Part shown: one piece after another, positions 39,390 to 49,800 of the stretch
Position numbering within the stretch: position 1 is the stretch's first letter
Layout of the letters: every line of letters starts with the position of its first letter
DNA from: Tubulanus polymorphus
Taxonomy: Eukaryota; Nemertea; Palaeonemertea; Tubulaniformes; Tubulanidae
DNA length: 64,000 bases
Assembly (NCBI RefSeq): GCF_964204645.1
Contig: NC_134025.1
Location: 30,844,001-30,908,000, forward strand
Direction: 5' to 3'
Translations under genes and position numbers: made by a program
Notes under the pieces: model-generated
Told to the model about the DNA's origin: nothing
Seen by the model: only the letters and a program-made list of their open reading frames with translations
The model's database searches: none

Positions 39390-42300
39390 TTATAATTGAC
39401 GTTTAGGTTTAGCGCGAATAACATTAATACACTGATCAGGCTTGAAATCTTGAACTGGAAACATAGTTTCTAATGTATCAGCGTTACAGTCGAGTGCCGC
39501 GGTCGATTTGTCCAATAAACAATTCAGAAACAGTCTCCATTTCCTATAATACATTTATCAGATAAATTGATATTAATTTCTATTTTACTGTAAACATCAG
39601 AATTATTGGTGATGAATTAAACTTACTCGCAATCTGGATAACTGTTTACTGTTGATAGTGATTTACTACAATGTTTATTCGCATCTTCTTTAACTCGATC
39701 CATTTGACAGTTTAGCTTAGAAATACAGTTTGTAGCAATGCTGCTGATCTGTTGGAGTGAGGACAATTTGGGAGGTCTGTTACCGGAGTCTGGTTTAGGA
39801 GGTCTGTTACCGGAGTCTGGTTTAGGAGGTCTGTTACCGGAGTCTGGTTTGGGAGGTCTGTTACCGGAGTCTGGTTTGGGAGGTCTGTTACCGGAGTCTG
39901 GTTTAGGAGGTCTGTTACCGGAGTCTGGTTTGGGAGGTCTGTTACCGGAGTCTGGTTTAGGAGGTCTGTTACCGGAGTCTGGTTTGGGAGGTCTGTTACC
40001 GGAGTCTGGTTTGGGAGGTCTGTTACCGGAGTCTGGTTTGGGAGGTCTGTTACCGGAGTCTGGTTTGGGAGGTCTGTTACCGGAGTCTGGTTTGGGAGGT
40101 CTGTTACCGGAGTCTGGTTTAGGAGGTCTGTTACCGGAGTCTGGTTTGGGAGGTCTGTTACCGGAGTCTGGTTTAGGAGGTCTGTTACCGGAGTCTGGTT
40201 TGGGAGGTCTGTTACCGGAGTCTGGTTTGGGAGGTCTGTTACCGGAGTCTGGTTTGGGAGGTCTGTTACCGGAGTCTGGTTTGGGAGGTCTGTTACCGGA
40301 GTCTGGTTTAGGAGGTCTGTTACCGGAGTCTGGTTTGGGAGGTCTGTTACCGGAGTCTGGTTTAGGAGGTCTGTTACCGGAGTCTGGTTTGGGAGGTCTG
40401 TTACCGGAGTCTGGTTTAGGAGGTCTGTTACCGGAGTCTGGTTTGGGAGGTCTGTTACCGGAGTCTGGTTTGGGAGGTCTGTTACCGGAGTCTGGTTTAG
40501 GAGGTCTGTTACCGGAGTCTGGTTTGGGAGGTCTGTTACCGGAGTCTGGTTTAGGAGGTCTGTTACCGGAGTCTGGTTTGGGAGGTCTGTTACCGGAGTC
40601 TGGTTTGGGAGGTCTGTTACCGGAGTCTGGTTTGGGAGGTCTGTTACCGGAGTCTGGTTTGGGAGGTCTGTTACCGGAGTCTGGTTTAGGAGGTCTGTTA
40701 CCGGAGTCTGGTTTGGGAGGTCTGTTACCGGAGTCTGGTTTAGGAGGTCTGTTACCGGAGTCTGGTTTGGGAGGTCTGTTACCGGAGTCTAGTTTGGGAG
40801 GTCTGTTACCGGAGTCGGGTTTGGGAGGTCTGTTACCGGAGTCTGGTTTGGGAGGTCTGTTACCGGAGTCTGGTTTGGGAGGTCTGTTACCGGAGTCTGG
40901 TTTGGGAGGTCTGTTACCGGAGTCTGGTTTGGGAGGTCTGTTACCGGAGTCTGGTTTGGGAGGTCTGTTACCGGAGTCTGGTTTGGGAGTTCTGTTACCG
41001 GAGTCTGGTTTGGGAGTTCTGTTACCGGAGTCTGGTTTGGGAGTTCTGTTACCCGAGTCTGGTTTAGGAGGTCTGTTACCCGAGTCTGGTTTGGGAGGTC
41101 TGTTACCGGAGTCTGGTTTAGGAGGTCTGTTACCGGAGTCTGGTTTAGGAGGTCTGTTACCGGAGTCTGGTTTGGGAGGTCTGTTACCGGAGTCTGGTTT
41201 AGGAGGTCTGTTACCGGAGTCTGGTTTAGGAGGTCTGTTACCGGAGTCTGGTTTGGGAGGTCTGTTACCCGAGTCTGGTTTGGGAGGTCTGTTACCGGAG
41301 TCTGGTTTAGGAGGTCTGTTACCGGAGTCTGGTTTGAGAGGTCTGTTACCGGAATCTGGTTTGGGAGGTCTGTTACCGGAGTCTGGTTTGGGAGGTCTGT
41401 TACCGGAGTCTGTTTTGGCAGGTCTATTTGGTCTGGATCCGGCAGGTTTATTTTGGAATATTTTTCGAAGAAAAGCTCGATCAAATAGACTGTAAAAACC
41501 ATTAGTTTGCACCATTGCAGCAACAGGACAGCGAGATTCCTGAGTCAAACATTTTATAAATGATTCTGAAATACTAAAAAAACATATGTGAAAATATCAT
41601 CAGAAATGTATTATAAATTGTGTGGTAAAACTGATTGTTATTTCAATGTAATGAATACCTGCATTGATTAGTTTGATCTACTGATGTATTATTCAATAGT
41701 TTATGGATGATTTGTTTGTTGAAATATGTAGAACAAGCACCGACTGTAGCTGGACGGATTTTAGAATTACATTTGAGTGTGTCTGAATTTTCAGGAGATA
41801 CGATAGGATCAACATTCTTCTTATTATCGTTATTATTCTTTTTACCGGTAGAAAAATGTTGTTGACCTGAAAAACAGTTTGTGATTTCTCAAAATCGTGA
41901 ATTAGAAAAAAAAAGATTTTTACCGGTACAGAACTATATACAGAATCGACTTTAAAACTTACCTTTGGATTTAACGGAACCTTTAGCAATTCTAAAGCGC
42001 CCGAACCCGCTGTTTGTTCCGGCAACTTTCTCTAATGTTTCACGGCAATCGTTGCCGATATCGGTTGGAGCTTTTCCCGCTTTCATAATACTGATATAAT
42101 CCACAATTACGCTACCATTACTACAGATATATATATCGAGAGAAATAGAGACATCATTATTAGAGAATTTATTTTGAAACGTCTATAGATAACTAACTTC
42201 ACGACCAATCACTAATTATAAATCACCGAGACAGCAATTGTTACTTCATAACACTCAGGAAATGAAGGAAAAGCAATTTTCGATTACTTCCTTTTACTTA

Positions 42301-44341
42301 CTTAATTAATTTGCAATGAATTGTAAGATAATAAGATCTGAAGTCTCAATTTTTAGATACCTGAGATCGGTGATGATACTTTGTTTGTAATAGGGCGATA
42401 CTTTTGGATCCGATTTGTAAATTTTATCCACCTGTTAAAGAATAATGATAATCTGTATATGACTAATGTAAATAGAAGTCATAAGTTGAAACAGAAAGTT
42501 GATAGATAACTTACAGCAGGATTTACAAATCAAAGCAAACAACAAACAGGCTACACCCAGAGCCAGAACGAACAAAATCACCATGTCCCCTCCGGGGCTC
42601 CGTAATTTGAGATATAAACATTAGAAATTAACTAAATCTAACCCTGCAGTCGAATCCAGCCTAAGACTGTCGAACTGAGGTCCAGGTGTTTTATAGATCA
42701 GGGTCCAGTTTCACGAAAAAGTTAAAGCCTAAAACGGTTAAGTTTAAATTGTTGTCCTCATTGAGAACATGAAGTAACCAAATAGCAATTACACCAAAAA
42801 TTTGAGTTAAACTTTTTTGTGAAACTGGCCCCAGACCCTTTAATGCAGTGAATGATATTCAGCTATCTATCAATTACAATTTGTTTTATACACAGAATAT
42901 ATGGGCTCATTGCGATGAGCATTCATGGTTAAAAATATTATCAACTCCTTTATAACCTATGGGGGTTAAAAGGCTAAGCCTAAAACTACCCCCAGGGCAG
43001 AACATTTCTGACAACCTGAATATAGATATTAACTTGTAATAAACTATTCGGGTAAATGATTAAGTGATTGACACGTGAATAATAATTATATATTTTTCAC
43101 AATATTTTTTATGACACATTGAAAGCTCGAAATGCTAGATTCATTTTCTATATATAATTAGGTCTGGTTGAAATATATGAATATAATATAACTATACCGC
43201 TGATAGAAACTCTTTAGCGAATGACAAGTAAGCGATACTTGTATTGTCCGCCATTGTTGGGTGAAATATTTCATTATCAACTTTTAAAGACATCAGAATA
43301 CCAACAGAACCTACGTCGAATAAAGAAAAAAAATAGCATTGACTTTATAACATTTTTATTTTCTACTGGGATCCAGTTCCACAGCTATGTGTTGGTTTTT
43401 GACTCGATGGAGATTATCTAATTTTAAAGAGTTAACCAAAAACTGGGGAAGTGGATCCTGGACCCGCTTTGTATATTTGTGAGTTATAAATTTGACTCAG
43501 TTAAAATCATTTCATTTTTAAATGAGATAACTCTTGAATCAAAATAAATCTTAATTCGGAAATGCGGAACTGGGTCATAGACTAATAGACGAGTAACTAA
43601 GTGTAATTAATAGAATAGTTCAAAGAGATGATTAAGAGAGATTATTCTAACCTGATCCTGGTCCGGCGTTAGCCGCTTCTGCGCTGTTAGAATTCCATCC
43701 TGATTTTTCCCTCAAATCATATTTCAATAGAACTAAAAAAATATAGACAGAAACTCATTTTCTTGGTTTTTGTAAACGCTGTAAATTTTAACGGTAAAAA
43801 TGAAATAAAAGTAACAACTCACTGACTGCCAGTAGAGAGCCGATCATAGCAGCACCGAGTATTACTCCTATAACTATACCCACTATACAAGCTATTCTAG
43901 TGTATCTGATGTTTTTATTTTTCCTGTCCGCGGCTTGTTGTAAATCATTGTAGATATTGACATCAATTTCATCAACACTTCTCTGAGCGCCGTTAGAAAC
44001 TTTTAAAAAGAAAGAAATCAAATCTTTGTGCTGTAGATTGATTGAATTATACTGTTTTAACTAGTGCATACCTCGATAATCATAAGTCGGATTTTCTAAT
44101 CCAAATATTCCACCTGGTGCTCCCGGTAAAACCTGCATCTGTAAAGGTTTTTTAGGGTTTGTCTCCACATATTCTGCACCTGTTTCGTGCGAGTAGGTAT
44201 TGAATTCTTTCACCTGATGAACAGAATATTTTCAAATGTCGTATTTCAATAATATTTGCTCTATGTGAGGATTCTAGTTCTTACCTCATCAGGTGAGTCT
44301 GAATTACTGTATGTTGGATTATCAACCCCTTCATTCATCAT
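39390..44341 (-). CDS. SEA-domain type II membrane protein 1, with a 9-residue repeat stalk
   Basis: Unrecognised family, about 10 coding exons read in phase. An in-frame stop upstream makes MMNEG (44341) the likely start, after a non-coding first exon. Cytoplasmic tail: DNPTYSNSD, GAEYVETNP and ENPTYDYR, two of them NPxY motifs. TM helix: IACIVGIVIGVILGAAMIGS. A Gly/Pro-rich spacer follows. The SEA domain spans three exons (about 43200-43313, 42363-42433, 41963-42122), including NTSIAYLSFAKEFLSA, IYKSDPKVSPYYK and NGSVIVDYI; the G-S bond is the autoproteolysis position in cleavable SEA domains. Then comes a cysteine module (CNSKIRPATVGACSTYFN). The next module (IKCLTQESRCPVAAM to NCISKLNCQMDRVKED) is split by about 60 copies of RPPKPDSGN. 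The last exon starts KWRLFLNCLLDK and stops after RAKPKRQL. A membrane-tethered mucin-like receptor or adhesin is inferred. Confidence 0.8.
39765..41425. repeat. 27-bp coding minisatellite in SEA gene 1
   Basis: About 61 copies of ggtctgttaccggagtctgg plus tttggga/tttagga. On the minus strand it encodes RPPKPDSGN. Copies differ mostly by G/A at one silent position; a few give T for P (near 40985-41050) or L for P. The plus strand is also open for 585 codons (GLLPESGLG), an antisense by-product of the repeat composition. Confidence 0.95.
42701..42832. mobile_element. MITE-like element in SEA gene 1
   Basis: It begins gggtccagtttcacgaaaaa and ends cttttttgtgaaactggccc, near-perfect inverted termini of about 20 bp. 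It is intronic or in an untranslated part of the gene. It is related to the longer element at 51548-51780, which sits in the equivalent gene of the pair. Confidence 0.75.
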
Positions 44342-45116
44342 TGAATCCTTAAAACATATCATTATTGAATCCTTAAAACATATCATTATTTCCATTCAAG
44401 TAACTAACATCACCTTTTTTTCTGTTAAGAGAACTCCGCCCTCATAACTGTAGAACAGGGCCTAGGAAATTAACCGTCATAATTATTTTCATCATACCTG
44501 CTTTTTCTGAGCATTTATTGACGAAAATTTTCAATCGTTTCTTCCCAGAGTTTATTCACATGTCGTGTGACCATAAGAACTATAGATTAAGAACTGTTTC
44601 TCTTAATCAGAAAATATCTACTGAAGGTGAAATATAAATGTAAAAGTACATCGAGCGGTGATTAAACCGATCCGCTCCGGTTATTCCACCATAAACAAAA
44701 ACCTATAACAGCTAAGACTGACACGAGATTATTTATTTTCTGATATTCTATAAAACTTCCTTACTTAGGTTAAAGGCAGGGTTTGCGTCTTTATTTCCAC
44801 TGATTAAATTCTAGAGTCAAATATTACTATCTCAGAGATGTGGAACTGAAACTGTGGAAATTGGTTCTGACATTGTATTTATTGTATTTTCTCTTTATTG
44901 CAACACGTATATATTTTGTGATGAATACTGAAGAATTTACTGATATAGAAATTTGTTTTGATCTCGATGTCGATGCTACCTAGGGGATCCTCACTTGCCA
45001 CATGTGGAATCCTTTTTCGGTACAATCAAATGAGATTTTATTAAAATGGATGAGAAATTATCGCGACTAAATCATAAATACATCAAATATCAGGTTGCAA
45101 CAGTATTTTTTGAAAG
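44342..45116. other. 5' region of SEA gene 1 and 3' flank of GPCR 3
   Basis: It contains the probable non-coding first exon of SEA gene 1 on the minus strand (donor gtatga at about 44500; an equivalent exon is at about 53515 in the paralogue). The motif ggatcctcacttgccacatg at about 44986 also occurs at about 34208. Confidence 0.5.
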
Positions 45117-46223
45117 TCAGGTGAAATAGGTTTTATTCGACCAGTTTCGTTGACATCGGTCTCGTATAAGTTTCAGAGCTGTTTTCTTATACGAACTATT
45201 TACAATACAGTACAGGAAAAAATTGGATGAAGAGTTCAACGCTGGAAATAGAGCGCTGACAATTGCACCGAAATACCAATAATCAGCTGGTAGAGGGGGT
45301 AAAGAATGGAAAAACTGAACCCGCAGGTAGTCGTAGAATGATCTGATAGAACCGGGTGCTTCAAAAATAATAAAAACCAAAACAACTGATATCGCCATTT
45401 TAGTAGCTTTAACATCAATATTTCTATTTTTATCTTCACCTCCGTGTGATGTGAAATCTTCTTTACGTTTAGCCTGAATTTGTCGCAGTTTTACTATCAA
45501 AACAATATTGAAAATAATTAATAATAAACACGGTAGATATTCCTTGAAAATTGGCATCAAAATACCAAAAAACATCTCATAAAGAGCAACTTCATGAGAC
45601 TTACTTTTGATCTCAAGTACCATTTGAAAACGCTTGGTACATTCGTCCCACTTAAAAGCAATTCCTTTAACGGTGACAAGAAAAACGCAATGAATTGCTG
45701 CAAAAATTAAAAAACATAAAACTATCATGACTTTGATTCTAAATCTTGTAATATTTCGTTTAGCAAAAAATGGAAACGAAATTGATAAAGTTCGTTGTAC
45801 GACGACGCCGACAGTTATCCAGTTGCGGGTTAATTGAGATGCATATCGTGGTACGAAAGGTATGACATAAAGCCATGGCATGTACCAATAATGACTCGTT
45901 TCTTCAAATACAAACTCTCCTTGTATTAGCCACGCTAGTAAATAACGTACTGGTCCTTGAATCCCGCGCCATATCAGAAACATCATGTCCAAGAAAGCCA
46001 AACAGCGTAAAAGATAAAACGAGATGTGAGTTGAACTCTGAGCTCGTAATGTAACGACAATCAAAATGTTTAACATAATACCGAGTATCATGACGGGGAA
46101 GGCTCCAAAAATTCGTAAATATATCGCGTAAATGGCGTAGAACGATTTAACGCCGCAATTATCACGCACTTGATGTGAACCATCGTTAAGCGGCTCGGAC
46201 GGAGTTGTTCGGTTATCATCCAT
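45117..46223 (-). CDS. Rhodopsin-class orphan GPCR, diverged third member
   Basis: 368 residues, no intron. It shares with copies A and B the TM2 segment YLLRCLAFLDMMFLIWRGIQ, the TM3 end GVVVQRTLSISFPFFAKR (QRT in place of D/ERY), an identical basic third loop KRKEDFTSHGGEDKNRN, and the TM7 end NSSSNFFLYCIVN. The second extracellular loop (about residues 120-140 and 190-220) and the N-terminus have diverged, and a WYMPWLYVIPF segment is new. This is as expected for a change in ligand preference (inference). It lies between the two SEA-domain genes on the same strand. Confidence 0.87.
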   Translation of the reverse strand: MDDNRTTPSEPLNDGSHQVRDNCGVKSFYAIYAIYLRIFGAFPVMILGIMLNILIVVTLRAQSSTHISFYLLRCLAFLDMMFLIWRGIQGPVRYLLAWLIQGEFVFEETSHYWYMPWLYVIPFVPRYASQLTRNWITVGVVVQRTLSISFPFFAKRNITRFRIKVMIVLCFLIFAAIHCVFLVTVKGIAFKWDECTKRFQMVLEIKSKSHEVALYEMFFGILMPIFKEYLPCLLLIIFNIVLIVKLRQIQAKRKEDFTSHGGEDKNRNIDVKATKMAISVVLVFIIFEAPGSIRSFYDYLRVQFFHSLPPLPADYWYFGAIVSALFPALNSSSNFFLYCIVNSSYKKTALKLIRDRCQRNWSNKTYFT

Positions 46224-46325
46224 AGGAGCGGATGATGCCGCGGTCCGATCTACTCTACGCGAGAGAGAAATAGATTGTGTCTGGTGTCGACCAAACCCTA
46301 ATTAGCGGCTGCAGCAATATCAGTA
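46224..46325 (-). promoter_or_regulatory. Conserved GPCR 5' flank, third member
   Basis: gagcggatgatg, cggtccgatctactct, gagagaaatagatt, tgtctggtgtcgacc and aattagcggctgcag stand in the same order as upstream of the other two GPCRs. The coding parts have diverged far more, so this stretch looks constrained. Confidence 0.68.
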
Positions 46326-46881
46326 TCTGTATCACGAGTCTAATAGTTATACGACACATGTCACAAATTTACCGACACAATGAAATTTAAGCTATTTTAT
46401 ACCATTAATAGATGATGCACGCGTTGCGATACATAAACTGAAATTTACCATCATAGTTAAACAAGTTCACAGTTTACGTCTTGATTTCTCAACAGATTTA
46501 ACAATATGTTCCCATGCCTGAACTGAAGTTTGGTTAAACTTTCAAATCATGGAGTCACTTTTCTCTTTTCAACCCCTTCCAATGAAGACCGTTTGGATAT
46601 CCTTCAATACAGTTTAAAATGGATGAAAAATCAATGTTTTAGGTCAGCTGCCAGTGCATTCTATTCCTAATAAGACCTTTATCAGGTATATGTGCTACCG
46701 AAACTGAGCTAGGCCACCTGATGTGCTCTCAAGTCAAGTTGAAATAGACATTAGTTCAAATCCATAGTAGCGAAAACAGTACAAATCTCATTTTCTAGAG
46801 TGAATATATTTATTGTAGCGAAATTCGAAAATTTTTCTGAATTAAAAAATGTATTCTTTGCGATTAATAAAGATTGAATGT
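46326..46881. other. Intergenic, 3' flank of SEA gene 2
   Basis: No gene recognised. It would hold the 3' UTR of SEA gene 2 and the distal promoter of GPCR 3. Confidence 0.5.
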
Positions 46882-49800
46882 TCATGTTTGTTGCTGAGGT
46901 CTCAACTGTTCGTTACACAGCTCGATATTTTCACGTGTATAAATCTCCGGTGCTTCTTTCATCAGAATTTTCCATAGTTCCTTAATCATGATATTTCTCG
47001 GACAAGGAACGTTCTTTTCAGTGCACGTTTTCAATCCAAGTAAAACCCTACAAATTAGAAATTAAACTACTTTAGTTTTTGCCGAATTAGATGAATATTA
47101 TTGACATCTAAAAGTTTAATGAAAGTCAGTCTTACGTGCAGACATTTTGATCGGTAATCGGAGATGTTAATTCTGTTTTACACTGTTTGTAGATTTGTTC
47201 CGAATCGCATCCAGGTTTCGGAGGTTCGGGCAAACATTGACGTTGATTACTGATGAAATTCTTGATTTTCTCGTCCATTGATATCAATACATTTTTAATG
47301 ACATTTTTCGTACAATCTTTGTTCAGTGGTAATAAACAATGCATTAACGAATTCCAATTCCTAGAAAATATATATATACATGTACATTGAAATATAGGTA
47401 GTATATATCATATATAAGAGAATAAATTATGTGTTATTTTGAGCATATCTGGCGCTGATCTGGGATAATCTCTACAATCAACCAATATTTCAACGTGGCG
47501 TACATGTGAAGCAGTATTTGATCAGCAATGAGGAATCAGTATTTGATCGGCTAGCCAATCAGAGATAAGTATTTGATCAGCTAGCCAATCACAGATCAGT
47601 ATCTTATCAGTTAGCCAATCATAAACTCACATGAGAGACCATCATCCTCATATTGATATACAATGGATCAGATACCAAATCTAAACTTACCCGCAATTCT
47701 GTGTGATTTTCAGCGCTGTGAAAAATGTTTTGCAATTAAAATCGAGTGTTTTGTTCAATTTGTTTTCGTCACATTGTTCTCTAGCGCATTGTTTAGCATT
47801 GAATCTAGTTCCATTTTGAAAAATCAGTTTCATTTTGTCGTACGCGCTGCAAACTTGTTTCACATCCTCTGAGAAAGAGGTCTGGGTACATTTCTCAAAT
47901 TCTCCGTAAGAACTGAAATTACATATAAATCCAGAACAGACAATTAGAAAAAAAACACTGAGTTAAGAGTTGTGAGTTAATCTGCACTCTGGATCCAGTT
48001 CCACAGTTGTGAGTTTAGAGTTAACTCTGAACTCAGGATCCAGTTCCACAGTTGTGAGTTAAGAGTTAACTCTGAACTCATACAGGATCCAGTTCCACAG
48101 TTGTGAGTTTAGAGTTAACTCTGAACTCAGGATCCAGTTCCACAGTTGCGAGTTAAGAGTTAACTCTGAACTCAGGATCCAGTTCCACAGTTGTGAGTTA
48201 AGAGTTAACTCTGAACTCATACAGGATCCAGTTCCACAGTTGTGAGTTTAGAGTTAACTATGAACTCAGGATCCAGTTCCACAGTTGTGAGTTAAGAGTT
48301 AACTATGAACTCAGGATCCAGTTCCACAGTTCTGAGTTAGGTTTGACTCTAAAGGTAAAACTGAACTGATTTTAACTCACGACTGTGGAACCGGGCCCAG
48401 TGGTTCTAAAGTTGGTTAGATCCTTTCGAGAAGTACAGTTTTAATTGTCACTTGTCAGTGGTATGTTGAGTAAATAGCTACCGTGGCTTTTATTTTCTAT
48501 TTAGGAAATACTTCTCCCGTATAATGACTATACCTGCAATCATGAATACCAGAAAACTGTGTCCCGCAGAACAATTTAATCTCATCAAAAAGCGTTTTGT
48601 AGTTACAGATGGTTGGTTTAGGTTGATCACACTGTCCTGATTGGAAAGCTTTGAGACCAATCCAACCGGCTATCAGTTTATCAGAGATTTTGTCGCAAAC
48701 TCTATGAGTTTTAATTGATTCCTTCAGACAGTTCAATACAGCAAACCAGTTCCTGAAATCAACACAGTTTACAATGAGAATCATACATGGCTATAGAAAG
48801 AATGATATCAACTTCTTTTCTCATGTGCGGATAGATATCATAGAAATGTAATTATATTTCATTGTCATATTTTTGCTTTTTACTGTATAACCTTGATATC
48901 AAGTACATCTTCAAGTCATATTCTTAGAAATGCGCAGTATAAATATTATCATTATTATTGATAATGAATTTAGAGTGGTTAAAAGGATTCATCGGAGTAG
49001 AATTGTTGTTTTTAATGTCTCGAATTAAGACGTGATATGTGTTCGGATATTCTGACCCGAGGTCTAGTGGTTAGTATTTGTCTATAAATAGAAATAATCT
49101 GACTTGTTTTTGTGTCCCGGTTAAGTCCTGTCACCTGTTGTTATATATGTTCAACTTATATCGGGGCACAATCATATTTACCTTGAAAATATGTATATTG
49201 AAAGAAAATGAAAATAAACACATACGATGTTTATGTAAGCCTACGTTGATGAAGTTTTGCACAAATACTTACGGACATGTTTTACTAGTGAGAAATGTGT
49301 CATATTTCTCTTTACAAGCCACATTTAATGCCTGTTTGACTGCCGCACCACACGTTAAAGGGAGGGGAGGTGGTTGTAAACAGATGTTCAGCAATAACTT
49401 GTGTTTTTCTCGCAAATTATCCAGTAATTGTCGAGCAGTGCACGTGATTGATGTTTTCGAAAAACAAGCAGTTAAACTGTTCAGCGATCTGAAAATCAAC
49501 AAGATCAGCAAATCAAGATCCAGAGTAAAATATTTATACGCACACAACTGTGGAACTGGATCCAGAGTCAATCCAAACCCACACGACTGTGAAACTGGAT
49601 CCAGAGTAAAGATTAAACCCACACAACTGTGGAACCGGATCCAAGAATTTCTTTTTTCTTACTTGCAATCTTTCTTGGAAATCAGATCATTAAACTGATT
49701 GTTACATGTTCCATCAGTCGCCACTGTTTTCATAATGAAGTTAGAATCGCATGATTGACTTTTAGGTTTAGCACGAATAACATTGACACACTGATCAGGC

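Noticed and set aside
39738-41495. 585-codon plus-strand frame of GLLPESGLG repeats
   Set aside because: Exact antisense of the 27-bp array that encodes the stalk of SEA gene 1. The minus frame joins conserved exons on both sides, while the plus frame has none.
44500-44530. Start codon MLRKSR in the first exon of SEA gene 1 (MRRKTR in gene 2)
   Set aside because: Joining that frame to the next exon gives an immediate stop in both paralogues. The frame that joins correctly has an in-frame stop upstream, so MMNEG in exon 2 is the start.
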